From Magnetococcales bacterium (GTDB lineage Bacteria; Pseudomonadota; Magnetococcia; Magnetococcales; JADFYX01), in contig PEAM01000021.1 of NCBI GenBank assembly GCA_002753565.1, positions 1 through 64,000 on the forward strand: a stretch of DNA of 64,000 nucleotides, given 5' to 3'. The translations under genes were made by a program, and so were the position numbers. This document shows positions 53,513 through 63,185 of the stretch, piece after piece. The number at the start of each line of letters is the position of its first letter. Position 1 is the first letter of the stretch. The notes beneath the pieces are model-generated. The model was given only the letters and a program-made list of their open reading frames with translations, ran no database searches and had not been told where the DNA came from.

Positions 53513-55126
53513 TTATTTAAAGGTCGCCGTTGTCAAGACCTCATAATCCAGATGCCCACTGGTGGAAAAGGTGGGTATCTGGATGCGGCGATCAATGGCT
53601 GCGGTAAGGATGCGTTGGGTGGTAAAGATCATCAGGGCCTCTTGGTGGATCAGGGTATCCAGGTGTTCCAGTCGCTGGCGGTGAATAACAGGGTCATGGA
53701 TCCTCAGGGCTTTTTCATAGGCGGCATCGAACGGGGCATGGTTGAGAAGAGACCAGGGGCTTTGGGAGTGGAGCAGCAGTCCGGCATGAAAAGCCAGGGA
53801 GTAGAGAGGGTTGTCCACCAGGCTGATGACCAGATCATAATCGATGGGGACACCTGTCTTAAGTTTGTGTTCAACCACCCATTTTGTCAGCACACTACGG
53901 GAGACAACCGTTAATGCCAGATCTATGCCGACCTGACTGAAGTTTTCTTTCATGATACGTGCAACCGGATGGGAGAGGTCAGCAACCAAAACGGTCAAGG
54001 TGATCGGACCCTTGACTCCGGCTTCTTGAAGAAGAGCCTTGGCCCGTGATGGGTTGTAGGGGTAGGGTTTTAACTGGGGGTTTCTGCCAAACTCCCCCCT
54101 TTTTCCCATGGAGGCCATGGGGATGGCGTTACCCTGATCGGCAAAACGGACCAGATCTTTTTTGTTCAGGGCATGGTTTAACGCCTGCCGAACCCGCCGG
54201 TCAGCTAAAACACCTCGATTTTGCACCATGACCCAATAACTGGAGAGGACCAGTTTTTTAAGGATGCGGGCTCTCCCTTCGGTTATCTGCATGAGTCGGG
54301 AGGTTTGGTTGCCGGCCAGATTGGGGATAAAATCCACCTCTCCTTGCAAAAAAGCGTCGGCCCACTTCTGGTCGGGTATAACGACAAACTGGATGGTTTC
54401 AATATGGGGGATGTTTTTTTTCCAATAGTCGATATTTTTTTTCAAGGTGATTGATTTTCCCCTCTGCCAATCCACAAACCGGTAAGGGCCGGTTCCTATG
54501 GGATGTTTGGCAAAGGCTTCCAGCCCCACTTGTTGAATGTATTGGGGAGGGCAGATGGAGCCAAACATAGAAAAACGGTTTAAAAACATGCCGTCGGGGA
54601 AGTGGGTGTGGATATGGAGCAGGTAAGGGTTGTCGGGTTCCACCTCAATGCTTTTGATGCTGTTTAAAATCCAACTGTTACCTGATTGGTTAAGCGGATT
54701 CAGGGCGGTTTCGTAGGTAAACTTGACCGCATGGCCGTCGAAAGGCTCGCCGTTATGGAAACGGACCCCCTGGCGCAGGTTGAACACCCAATGGGTCGGG
54801 GTTTTTTTCTGCCAGTGGGTGGCCAGAGCCGGTTGAATGTTGCCTTCCAGGTCCAGATGGATGAGGGAGTCAAAAATCTGGGTGATGACGGCGTAGGAGT
54901 CTGGGTCGAACGAGGTGGTAAGGGGGGAGATGGCCGGGGGGTCCTGGCTGAAGTAGGCCACTCTCAGGGTGTTGTTATCGTTGGTTTGTGCAGCAGGAAG
55001 ACCCGGAAGAACAAGGGTGAAAAAGAGCAGGAAGAGGCCAAACAGGGGATAGAAGGTGCGGCTCTTTTGGGGTAGAAAGATAAAAGGGACCATCGGACGC
55101 ATGAGATCTCTCGAAGTAGTGTTCAT
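53513..55126 (-). CDS. Peptide-type extracellular solute-binding protein (family 5)
   Basis: 537 residues. An N-terminal signal segment (hydrophobic residues 22-45) precedes a DppA/OppA-like binding protein: YAVITQIFDSLIHLDLEGNI, HWVFNLRQGVRFHNGEPFDG and IGTGPYRFVDW are family signatures. No peptide permease or ATPase is adjacent. It is joined to the sensor kinase by only nine bases, so it could deliver a ligand signal to the kinase rather than to a transporter. The first ATG lacks a clear ribosome-binding site; an internal ATG ten codons on is an alternative. Confidence 0.85.
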   Translation of the reverse strand: MNTTSRDLMRPMVPFIFLPQKSRTFYPLFGLFLLFFTLVLPGLPAAQTNDNNTLRVAYFSQDPPAISPLTTSFDPDSYAVITQIFDSLIHLDLEGNIQPALATHWQKKTPTHWVFNLRQGVRFHNGEPFDGHAVKFTYETALNPLNQSGNSWILNSIKSIEVEPDNPYLLHIHTHFPDGMFLNRFSMFGSICPPQYIQQVGLEAFAKHPIGTGPYRFVDWQRGKSITLKKNIDYWKKNIPHIETIQFVVIPDQKWADAFLQGEVDFIPNLAGNQTSRLMQITEGRARILKKLVLSSYWVMVQNRGVLADRRVRQALNHALNKKDLVRFADQGNAIPMASMGKRGEFGRNPQLKPYPYNPSRAKALLQEAGVKGPITLTVLVADLSHPVARIMKENFSQVGIDLALTVVSRSVLTKWVVEHKLKTGVPIDYDLVISLVDNPLYSLAFHAGLLLHSQSPWSLLNHAPFDAAYEKALRIHDPVIHRQRLEHLDTLIHQEALMIFTTQRILTAAIDRRIQIPTFSTSGHLDYEVLTTATFK

Positions 55127-55283
55127 TTATCGTCGCATCAATCAAAAACGGGTCGTGATTGGGGCTTGGGAAAGGGTATGATGAGAAAGAGAGGCCTACC
55201 CAAAAAGGGGAGAGTATAGAAGGTGGCAGGTTAATTTGGCATTAATCTGACCCCCATTATTTTCTGGGAGAGAAGAAAGGGTC

Positions 55284-55964
55284 CTATTCTGAAAGCTCTT
55301 CTGAAAAAAGGTAGCCGGTACCTCTTACCGTCTGAATGAATCGGCGGTTGTTTCCTTGTTCTGTTTTTCGGCGTAACTTGTGGATAAAGACATCGATCAG
55401 GTTGCTATCTTTATCAAAGGTCTCATCGTACAGATGTTCTACCAGCTCGGTACGTGTAATCACCCGGTCGCGATTGTGGATCAGATATTCCAACAGAGAG
55501 AACTCTTTGGTGGTCAATTCGATGGGCTGATTGTCCAAGGTAACCCGGTGACGACTAAAGTCAACACTCAGCCCCCCAAAGGCAATACTATCTTCGGATA
55601 GTCCGGAGTGGCGCCGTAGTACGGCACGTATTCTTGCCAGCAGTTCTCGGAAACTAAAGGGTTTGGATAGATAATCATCGGCCCCGGCCTGGAGGCACTC
55701 AACCCGCTCTTCGACACTACCCAAAGCGGTTAACATGATAACCGGCACATGGTTGCCTTTTTTGCGAAGGTGCTGCAAAACAGCAAAACCATCAACCTTG
55801 GGCATCATGCGATCCAGTAGAACCAAATCGTAAGGGCAATTTTCGGCTAAAAAGAGTGCCTCCTCCCCATCAGGAGCCAGGTCAACTGCAAATCCATCTC
55901 GTTCCAGACCCAACTTGACGGTTTCAGCTAAAGAGGTCTCATCTTCAGCGTAGAGAATTCTCAA
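55284..55964 (-). CDS. OmpR-type response regulator
   Basis: 226 residues: a receiver domain with phospho-acceptor D51 (LVLLDRMMPKVDG), K100-type residue in YLSKPFSFREL, and a winged-helix DNA-binding domain (TRTELVEHLYDETFDKDSNL). The cognate kinase is probably the one at 51567-53504, with the binding-protein gene between them. The start is preceded by GGGAGAAAATCTT on the minus strand. Confidence 0.93.
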   Translation of the reverse strand: MRILYAEDETSLAETVKLGLERDGFAVDLAPDGEEALFLAENCPYDLVLLDRMMPKVDGFAVLQHLRKKGNHVPVIMLTALGSVEERVECLQAGADDYLSKPFSFRELLARIRAVLRRHSGLSEDSIAFGGLSVDFSRHRVTLDNQPIELTTKEFSLLEYLIHNRDRVITRTELVEHLYDETFDKDSNLIDVFIHKLRRKTEQGNNRRFIQTVRGTGYLFSEELSE

Positions 55965-56089
55965 AGATTTTCTCCCTCTTGAGATAAATTAACGAAGTGT
56001 TGGTGAGAATGTGATGAATCAAGATAAATCTTTATGAACCTCAGCGCCATTTTTTTCCTAACGCTGAATGTCATTCTACGGACCTTGGG

Positions 56090-57043
56090 CTAAAGAGGGG
56101 CGGGGGTCCCTTTTTGTAAAGTACGCAACTGCTGCAAAAAGGGTTGGGGATCTTTCTGGGTAACCCGCTCACCCTCTCGAGGAAACAAGGTGTCGTGGAG
56201 TCGACTCAGGCAAAAGCGCAGGGCGGCAGCTCGGGCGGCCGCCGGTAGAGCGCCGGACTCCTCTGGAGAGAGGGGGCGAAGGGACTCATAGCCTGCCAGC
56301 ACCGCTTGCCAATAGCCGGTAATCGGCCTCCCTGTGGCATCAAAGCACCAGCCGTTGAGGGTGACGGCCAGATCGTAGAGATAGTGTTCGGTGCAGGCGA
56401 AAAAAAAGTCGATCACCCCGCCAAGACGAGGACCGACAAACAGAGTGTTGTCTGGGAAAAGGTCGGCATGACAGAGCCCGGTGGGTAGCTCCATGCCCAG
56501 ATAGTGCTCTTTTAGCCAGCTAAGCTCTCTTGCCAACAGCCGGTAGGTGTCCGGCTCTTTGGGTTGCAGTTGAGGGGTAATGGTCTGCAGCAGGGCTTGC
56601 CAGGCTTCTCCCCCCATGGGATTGGGGCGATGGAGAGGGAAGTCGGCTCCAGCCAGATGGATGGAGGCCACCATCTGACCCGCTTCATGACACTGTTGGG
56701 CGGTTGGCTGCAGGGGCGAGCGACCGGATAGATGGGTGGCAAGGATGGCGGCCCGCTCTTTGAGGATAAAATGGGGTACGCCCTGGTCGTCGACAAGGGG
56801 TTGGGGGCAGGGGATTCCCCGGTCGGCCAGATGGCTTAGAAGGGCTGCCACAAAGGGGAGAGCATCGGCTTCGTGAGGATTTTCCACCAGGGTAAGCACA
56901 TAGTTTCCGCGGGCGGTAAACAGCCGGTAATTGGTGTTGACAACCCCCTCAGAAATCCCCTCCATCTTCTGGATTTTTCCGAGTTTAAACCGGTCGGTGA
57001 GGAGGTTTAGTTCATTTATACCAAGTCGTGTGTAGACCGACAC
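56090..57043 (-). CDS. thrB: Homoserine kinase (APH-fold type)
   Basis: Phosphorylates homoserine in threonine synthesis. 317 residues of the aminoglycoside-phosphotransferase-like ThrB class: EGISEGVVNTNYRL in the nucleotide loop, catalytic LCHADLFPDNTLF near residue 200, and DFFFACTEHYLYDLA with the metal-binding Asp. It is divergent from ubiX with about 30 bases between the chosen starts. The other thr genes are elsewhere. Confidence 0.93.
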   Translation of the reverse strand: MSVYTRLGINELNLLTDRFKLGKIQKMEGISEGVVNTNYRLFTARGNYVLTLVENPHEADALPFVAALLSHLADRGIPCPQPLVDDQGVPHFILKERAAILATHLSGRSPLQPTAQQCHEAGQMVASIHLAGADFPLHRPNPMGGEAWQALLQTITPQLQPKEPDTYRLLARELSWLKEHYLGMELPTGLCHADLFPDNTLFVGPRLGGVIDFFFACTEHYLYDLAVTLNGWCFDATGRPITGYWQAVLAGYESLRPLSPEESGALPAAARAAALRFCLSRLHDTLFPREGERVTQKDPQPFLQQLRTLQKGTPAPL

Positions 57044-57072
57044 CCTCTGTTCCTTATATAATTAAAAGTACC

Positions 57073-57735
57073 ATGTCATTGAATCCGCTGCTTCTTGCCT
57101 TCACCGGTGCCTCTGGTGCCCCCTACGGACTGCGTCTGATGGAGCTGTTGCTTCAAGGGGGCCGTGCCGTCGACCTGATTCTCTCCAACCCCGCTCGGGT
57201 GGTGTTGAAACAGGAGTGCGGGTTAGAGCTCCATGGCGATGGTCCTGCGGTGGTCGACACCCTGTTAGACTATTTCAATTCCTCCGCCATGAACAGCCTC
57301 AATGATCAGAAGCGGGGAAAGTTACGCCATTTTGCTCTGGATGATTGGTACTCACCCGCTGCTTCCGGTTCTGGTGGAGAGCGCATCATGGTAATCTGTC
57401 CTTGCTCCATGGGGAGTCTGGCCCGGATACGCCATGGCCTTTCAGGAAATCTGATCGAAAGAGCGGCCGATGTGACCATCAAGGAGGGGGGAAGGTTGAT
57501 CCTGGTTCCTCGGGAGAGCCCTTATTCCACCATCCATTTGGACAACATGCTGGCTCTCTCCAAGCTGGGGGTGACGCTGTTGCCGGCCTCTCCGGGGTTT
57601 TATTATCGCCCGGACTCCATTCAGGCATTGATCGATTTTGTGGTTGCCCGAATACTCAATCAACTGGGGGTGGTGCATGATCTCACCCCAGGCTGGCCAG
57701 AAAAAGCACAAAATCATCCTGCACTTTTGCCTTGA
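57073..57735 (+). CDS. ubiX: Flavin prenyltransferase UbiX
   Basis: Makes prenylated FMN for the UbiD decarboxylase in ubiquinone synthesis. 220 residues from ATG 57073; a GTG at 57028 would overlap thrB and add 15 residues that are not conserved. FTGASGAPYG near the start, CPCSMGSLARIRHG in the middle and RESPYSTIHLDNML, which carries the characteristic Arg, are present. It heads the ubi gene set, 139 bases before ubiU. Confidence 0.93.
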   Translation: MSLNPLLLAFTGASGAPYGLRLMELLLQGGRAVDLILSNPARVVLKQECGLELHGDGPAVVDTLLDYFNSSAMNSLNDQKRGKLRHFALDDWYSPAASGSGGERIMVICPCSMGSLARIRHGLSGNLIERAADVTIKEGGRLILVPRESPYSTIHLDNMLALSKLGVTLLPASPGFYYRPDSIQALIDFVVARILNQLGVVHDLTPGWPEKAQNHPALLP

Positions 57736-57874
57736 ACCATTGGGGTGATATAGAATCTAATAGGGTAGTAGCTGAATGAGGATTGTGGAAGGTATCGTAT
57801 CAGGTGGGGTGGTCGTCCTGGTGGGACGAGCAGGAACGTATCCCAACTTTTAAAAGAGAGTCATAGAGACTAAA

Positions 57875-58879
57875 ATGAAGAAAATAGAAGTTTTAGCCCC
57901 GGCAGGAAACCTCCCCTCCCTGAGGGCAGCCGTGGACAGTGGTGCCGATGCGGTCTATTTCGGTTTTCGCAATGCCACCAACGCCCGTAATTTTGAAGGG
58001 CTTAATTTTAGCGAAAAAGAGGCCTTGGAAGGTATTCGCTACGCCCACAAAAATGGGGTGAAAGCCAACGTGGTCCTTAACACTTTCCCCCAGGTCGACC
58101 AGCCGGAAATCTGGTATAAAACGGTGGATACGGCGGCAGAGATCGGGGCTAATGCCATTATTCTGGCCAACCTGGCTCTGCTTAAATATTGTCGGGATAC
58201 CCATCCAGATCTGCCTATCCATCTCTCGGTTCAAGCCTCTGCCAGCAACTACGAAGCGATCAACTTCTACAAAAAACATTTCAATATCACCCGTGTCATT
58301 CTGCCTCGGGTGCTCACCGTCGACGAAATTCGTCTGCTGGGCGAGAAGACCGATGTCGAGATGGAGGTGTTTGCCTTTGGTGGGTTGTGTGTCATGGCCG
58401 AGGGGCGCTGTTATCTCTCCTCTTATGTGACGGGGGTCTCTCCCAACATCGAAGGGGTCTGCTCTCCGGCCCGTTCGGTCCGTTTTGAGAGTCAGGGCGG
58501 TAAGTTGCAAACCCGTTTGGGCGAAGTGTTGATTGCCGAATATGAGCCGGATGAAGATGCCGCCTACCCAACCATCTGCAAAGGCCGTTTCGAGGCCAAC
58601 AACCATGTCTATCACACCATGGAGGAGCCAAGCTCTCTCAATGTGTTGGAGATGCTTCCCGAGGTGATTGAAGCCGGGGTGGTCTCTCTGAAGATTGAGG
58701 GGCGCCAGCGGACCAAGTCCTATGTTTCGACGGTAACCAGCACCTTCCGAAAAGCGGTGGATGCCTACTATAGCTCACCAAAAACGTTCCGCCCCAAAGG
58801 GAAATGGATTAAAATCCTCAACAGCACCGCAGAGGGATCAACTCACACCCTGGGTACCTATCAGGAGAACTGGCAGTAA
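57875..58879 (+). CDS. ubiU: U32-family ubiquinone biosynthesis protein UbiU
   Basis: Together with UbiV and UbiT, UbiU performs oxygen-independent hydroxylation of the ubiquinone ring. 334 residues. The four 4Fe-4S ligands appear as C172, C179, C196 and C235, with spacing of 7, 17 and 39 residues. This is the same spacing I recall for the E. coli protein. PAGNLPSLRAAVDSGADAVYFG begins the TIM barrel. It overlaps ubiV by one base, so the pair is coupled, consistent with a heterodimer. Confidence 0.95.
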   Translation: MKKIEVLAPAGNLPSLRAAVDSGADAVYFGFRNATNARNFEGLNFSEKEALEGIRYAHKNGVKANVVLNTFPQVDQPEIWYKTVDTAAEIGANAIILANLALLKYCRDTHPDLPIHLSVQASASNYEAINFYKKHFNITRVILPRVLTVDEIRLLGEKTDVEMEVFAFGGLCVMAEGRCYLSSYVTGVSPNIEGVCSPARSVRFESQGGKLQTRLGEVLIAEYEPDEDAAYPTICKGRFEANNHVYHTMEEPSSLNVLEMLPEVIEAGVVSLKIEGRQRTKSYVSTVTSTFRKAVDAYYSSPKTFRPKGKWIKILNSTAEGSTHTLGTYQENWQ

Positions 58880-59778
58880 TGATGAAACTTTCCATTGGAC
58901 CCTGCCTCTTTGATTGGGGAAAAAAAGGTATTGCCGATTTTTACCGTCGCATGGCTTTCGAAACCGAAGCGGACATTCTCTACATTGGTGAGGTGGTCTG
59001 TTCCAAACGGCTGCACATGGACCCGGATGAGCTGTTTTCCCTGGTGGAGGAGCTGAAAAGTACCGGCAAAGAGGTGGTTTTATCCTCCCTTGGCTTGGTC
59101 ATGAGTGAGTCGGAGCAGGTAGAGCTCCGGGCGCTTGCCGCCAAGGCCGCAGAGATGGGGGTGCGCCTGGAGGCCAACGATATGGCCGCCATTGGGGTGG
59201 GAGAGGGGCAGCCGTTGGTGGCTGGTCCCCATATCTGTACCTACAACCCAGATACGCTGGATTTTCTCCAGTCGGTGGGGGTTGATCGGGTGGTATTGCC
59301 GGTGGAGCTGTCGGCCAACCATATAACCGGTATCTTTCGTGGCAAAACCGGTATGGAGTCAGAACTCTTTGCCTATGGTCGCCTCCCCCTGACCTTCTCC
59401 GCCCGCTGCTATACCGCCCGGGCCTTCAACCTGCCCAAGGCCAACTGCCAGTACAAGTGTGGTGACTATCCTGACGGGATGAACATGCACACCCAGGAGG
59501 ATAAGGAGTTTCTTGTTATCAACGGTATCGAGACCATGTCGGAGTTGATCTATAACCTGATTGCCGATATCAAACGGCTGGAGGAGATGAAGATAGATAT
59601 TCTCAGGCTCTCTCCACAAAGTCGAGGCATGGTCGAGGTGGTTAAAATCTGGAAAAGTTCCCTCTCTGGGCAGATGGGTAGGGAGGAGGCTTTGGCCAAG
59701 CTTCTGGAAATCAATGAGAATGTACCCTTCTGCAATGGCTACTTCCATGAACATCCTGGGTTGGAATTTATCCAGTAG
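58879..59778 (+). CDS. ubiV: U32-family ubiquinone biosynthesis protein UbiV
   Basis: Partner of UbiU. 299 residues with 4Fe-4S ligands C41, C177, C190 and C194 (spacing 13 and 4 in the C-terminal group), matching the known UbiV pattern. The barrel start KLSIGPCLFDWGKKGIADFY is clear. The start codon shares its A with the ubiU stop codon. No ubiT gene (SCP2 domain) is in the window. Confidence 0.95.
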   Translation: MMKLSIGPCLFDWGKKGIADFYRRMAFETEADILYIGEVVCSKRLHMDPDELFSLVEELKSTGKEVVLSSLGLVMSESEQVELRALAAKAAEMGVRLEANDMAAIGVGEGQPLVAGPHICTYNPDTLDFLQSVGVDRVVLPVELSANHITGIFRGKTGMESELFAYGRLPLTFSARCYTARAFNLPKANCQYKCGDYPDGMNMHTQEDKEFLVINGIETMSELIYNLIADIKRLEEMKIDILRLSPQSRGMVEVVKIWKSSLSGQMGREEALAKLLEINENVPFCNGYFHEHPGLEFIQ

Positions 59779-59856
59779 GCCAGGCTGTTCCACATTCCTC
59801 TGGGTTTTTTAATCCTGGCGTTCCTTAAGAAATCTTTTTAAAAAAGGTGGGAAAAA

Positions 59857-60114
59857 ATGCAAATTGATAATGCACTGTTGGATCAAATGACCCAGAATAT
59901 CATGGGTCTATTCAATATGGCGGGAGAGACTCACCAGGAGATGGTTCGCCAAATTCGGGATGTGGTTCGAGAGGGTGTAGAACATTTCGATCTGGTGACA
60001 CGGGATGAGTTTGACGCCGCCCAAACCCTGTTGAGCAATACTCGAATCAAGGTCGAAGCCCTGGAAAAACAGGTGGTAGAGCTGGAGGCGGCTCTGGCTA
60101 AAAAGGGGGGGTGA
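59857..60114 (+). CDS. ubiK: Ubiquinone biosynthesis accessory factor UbiK-like
   Basis: 85 residues of the UbiK/YqiC family: an N-terminal amphipathic helix, then VTRDEFDAAQTLLSNTRIKVEALE, the family's conserved coiled-coil segment, and a short charged tail. UbiK helps the ubiquinone biosynthetic complex and lipids assemble. A strong AAAGGTGGG precedes the start. Position after ubiUV supports the role. Confidence 0.85.
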   Translation: MQIDNALLDQMTQNIMGLFNMAGETHQEMVRQIRDVVREGVEHFDLVTRDEFDAAQTLLSNTRIKVEALEKQVVELEAALAKKGG

Positions 60115-60181
60115 CCACTGGCGTACCTCTCCTCTTTTGTTCTCTGGTTTTATTTTCCACACGTTCCATTCAAAGGAGATC

Positions 60182-61615
60182 ATGGTGAAAGAAGCTTATC
60201 TGGCAGGATCGTGGATTACCACCGGCAAAACCCTGAATGTGGTCAACCCCTTTGATGGAAAGCTGGTGGATAGCGTGGCTCAATGCGGCGCCGAGGAGAT
60301 TGATCGGGCCTTGGATGCGGCGGTTATCGCCCTCCAAGAGACCCAAGGGATGGAGCCTTACCAACGGGCCGATGCCCTGGCCTATATTCGGGATGAGCTA
60401 TCTAAGCGATCCGAAGAGTTTTCTCGGGTATTAAGTCAAGAGAATGGCAAGACCCTTGTCGAATCCCGTCTGGAGTTGGCCCGTGCGGTTGCCACCTTCG
60501 ATATCGCTGTGGGTGAGGCGACCAGAATTCAAGGGGAGGCGTACGATCTGGGGGTTAACGCCATGGGAGCCGGGCGACGGGCTTTAGTTCGCAAGTATCC
60601 TATTGGTGTTGTCTCTGCAATTGCCCCGTTTAATTTTCCTCTCAATCTGGCGATCCATAAAATTGCTCCTGCCATGGCAGCAGGCTGTCCGGTTGTCTTG
60701 AAACCGGCCTCTAAAACCCCTCTGACCGCTCTGATGCTGGCAGAGATTGTTCAAGATTCCGGCTGGCCCAGAGGGGCCTTCTCTGTTCTGCCTTGCGACC
60801 GAGCTGCGGGTCAGATGTTGGTGGAGGATGATCGCATCAAGCTGCTCAGCTTTACCGGCTCCCCGGATGTGGGATGGCAGATGAAACGGGACGCAGGGCG
60901 TAAAAAAGTGGTGTTGGAGTTGGGTGGAAATGCCGGGCTGATTGTGGATAAGGATGTGAAGGATTGGGATTGGTTGATTGCCCGCTCTGTGTTGGGGGCT
61001 TTTTATCAGTGTGGGCAGGTCTGCATTTCGGTGCAGAGAATTTTTCTCCATCAGGAGATCATCGGTGAGTTCAGGGCCCGCTTTAAAAAGGCTGCTGAAG
61101 CTTTGGTGGCTGGGGATCCGCTGGACGAAGCCACTACCTTGGGTCCCATGATCGATACCTCCAACCGTAAACGGCTTCAAGAGTGGATTCAGGAAGCGTT
61201 GGTTCAAGGGGCTGAGTTGGTCACCGGCAATAGCATTGCACGGGTTGGGCAGGGGAACAGTCTGGTTGCTACTATTCTGGAGGAGGTGGACGCTCGTTCG
61301 CGTATCTCTGCCGAAGAGGCTTTTGGCCCGGTGGTTACCCTGACGGCTGTTGAGACCATGGATGAGGCTTTCGAGCGGGTGAACAGCTCTAAATTTGGTC
61401 TGCAGTGTGGTCTGTTTACCAACGATTTTTCTACGGTTATCCGTGGCTTGGATCGATTGGAGGTGGGGGGGGTTATCCATAACGATGTCCCCTCTTTCCG
61501 AGTGGATAACATGCCCTATGGTGGACTGAAAGATTCTGGCCTGGGTCGGGAGGGGGTCCGTTATGCCATGGATGATATGCTGGAAAAAAGGGTTCTGGTC
61601 CACTTCTCTTCCTGA
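60182..61615 (+). CDS. Aldehyde dehydrogenase
   Basis: NAD(P)-dependent ALDH of 477 residues. I start at ATG 60182, six bases after AAAGGAG, rather than the longer frame from 60137. Catalytic C281 (CGQVCISVQR) and the general base E246 (VLELGGN) are in place, as are the cofactor segments APFNFPLNL and FTGSPDVG. It looks closest to lactaldehyde or glyceraldehyde-type dehydrogenases, but the substrate cannot be fixed from sequence. 33 bases separate it from yifB. Confidence 0.9.
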   Translation: MVKEAYLAGSWITTGKTLNVVNPFDGKLVDSVAQCGAEEIDRALDAAVIALQETQGMEPYQRADALAYIRDELSKRSEEFSRVLSQENGKTLVESRLELARAVATFDIAVGEATRIQGEAYDLGVNAMGAGRRALVRKYPIGVVSAIAPFNFPLNLAIHKIAPAMAAGCPVVLKPASKTPLTALMLAEIVQDSGWPRGAFSVLPCDRAAGQMLVEDDRIKLLSFTGSPDVGWQMKRDAGRKKVVLELGGNAGLIVDKDVKDWDWLIARSVLGAFYQCGQVCISVQRIFLHQEIIGEFRARFKKAAEALVAGDPLDEATTLGPMIDTSNRKRLQEWIQEALVQGAELVTGNSIARVGQGNSLVATILEEVDARSRISAEEAFGPVVTLTAVETMDEAFERVNSSKFGLQCGLFTNDFSTVIRGLDRLEVGGVIHNDVPSFRVDNMPYGGLKDSGLGREGVRYAMDDMLEKRVLVHFSS

Positions 61616-61648
61616 TGATCCTTATTATTTCTCTCAATAGGGGCGTTC

Positions 61649-63175
61649 ATGCTGGCTCGCATTAATACCATTGCGTTGGAGGGGGTGAGAGCGGTTCCGG
61701 TTGAGGTGGAGGTGGACTTGAGTCGGGGTCTTCCGGCCTTGAGTATTGTCGGCTTGCCCGAGGCTACGGTGCGAGAAGCCAAGGATCGGGTTCGTGCTGC
61801 GCTCTCCAATTGCGGCTTTAAACTGCCAACCCGGCGCATCACCATCAACCTGGCGCCGGCCCACCTGCCCAAAGTTGGCTCTTCTTACGATCTCCCCATC
61901 GCTTTGGGCCTGCTGGTGGCGATGGAAAAGATTCCCCAAAAACAGATGGAAAGTCGAGTGGTGTTGGGGGAGCTCTCCCTGGATGGTCGGCTTCGCCCTA
62001 TAACCGGAGCCCTTCCGGCTGCTCTCTATGCCCGACAGGAGCGGTTTGCCGAGCTGATTGTTCCCCTGGATAACGGAATGGAGGCCGCCCTGACGCCTGA
62101 GTTGGCGGTTGTGGCCCCAGAAACCTTGTTGGATTTGGTGCGCCATCTCCTGGATGAGACCCCCTTGCAACCGGTTGTATCGACCGGACTGAAGGCGTGG
62201 CTGGGAGAGGAGAGTAGGCTGATTCGGGATATGTCCGAGGTCAAGGGGCAGGAGCATGCCAAACAGTCTCTGGAGGTGGTTGCAGCGGGGGGGCACAACC
62301 TGATTATGAGCGGTCCGCCGGGATCGGGCAAGACCCTGCTGGCCCGCTGCCTGCCGGGGCTGCTACCAGAAATGACCTTGGACGAAGCTTTGGAGGTGAC
62401 AGCCATTCACTCGGTGGCAGGGTTGCTCCACGCTGGTCGGCCTATTGTTGGATTACGTCCCTTTCGTTCTCCTCACCACACCTCTTCTCAGGTCGCGCTG
62501 GTGGGAGGGGGGAGTATCCCCCGACCGGGTGAGGTCAGTCTGGCCCATCGGGGCGTACTGTTTTTGGATGAGATTCCCGAATTTGGACGCACAGCCCTGG
62601 AGGTGTTGCGAGAGCCGCTGGAGGCCAGGGAGGTGAGTATCTCCCGAGCGGCGCGGTCGGCGGTTTTTCCCGCTGACTTTCAACTGGTTGCAGCTTTTAA
62701 CCCCTGTCCGTGTGGTCATCTGGGCAACCCCTACCGGGCGTGTCGCTGCAGCCCGGTTCGTATCGAACAGTATCGGGCCAGACTTTCCGGGCCACTGATG
62801 GATCGGATCGATCTTCATGTTGAGGTACCGCCGGTACCTGCAGAGACCCTGATTGCCCTGCCGACGGGGGAGTCCTCTGCTGATATTCGCCAAAGAGTGG
62901 TAGCTGCCAGAGAGCGGCAGTATGCACGCAATGGACTGGGTATCCTTAATGCCACCCTGGATGGCAAGGTGTTGGAGCGCCACGCCCCTCTCGATGAAGA
63001 GAGCCAGTCTTTGCTGTTGAATGCCGGTCGAAAATTGGCCTTTTCGGCGCGAACCCATAACCGTTTACGCCGGGTTGCCCGCACCATTGCCGACCTGGCC
63101 GACTCCGCCCCCATTCAGGTGGGGCATCTGGCCGAGGCGATCCAATATCGGGTTGGCGGTCGGTATTCTGGTTAA
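61649..63175 (+). CDS. comM: YifB/ComM-type Mg-chelatase-like AAA+ protein
   Basis: 508 residues: an N-terminal Lon-protease-like S5 domain (VEVEVDLSRGLPALSIVGLP), the AAA+ domain with Walker A GPPGSGKTLLARCL near residue 225, Walker B FLDEIPEFGR, the FNPCPCGHLGNP Cys cluster, and a C-terminal lid (ARTHNRLRRVARTIADLA). In other bacteria ComM helps branch migration during transformation with long DNA. A full-length gene with all motifs intact. Confidence 0.92.
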   Translation: MLARINTIALEGVRAVPVEVEVDLSRGLPALSIVGLPEATVREAKDRVRAALSNCGFKLPTRRITINLAPAHLPKVGSSYDLPIALGLLVAMEKIPQKQMESRVVLGELSLDGRLRPITGALPAALYARQERFAELIVPLDNGMEAALTPELAVVAPETLLDLVRHLLDETPLQPVVSTGLKAWLGEESRLIRDMSEVKGQEHAKQSLEVVAAGGHNLIMSGPPGSGKTLLARCLPGLLPEMTLDEALEVTAIHSVAGLLHAGRPIVGLRPFRSPHHTSSQVALVGGGSIPRPGEVSLAHRGVLFLDEIPEFGRTALEVLREPLEAREVSISRAARSAVFPADFQLVAAFNPCPCGHLGNPYRACRCSPVRIEQYRARLSGPLMDRIDLHVEVPPVPAETLIALPTGESSADIRQRVVAARERQYARNGLGILNATLDGKVLERHAPLDEESQSLLLNAGRKLAFSARTHNRLRRVARTIADLADSAPIQVGHLAEAIQYRVGGRYSG

Positions 63176-63185
63176 GCCTGGAAAT

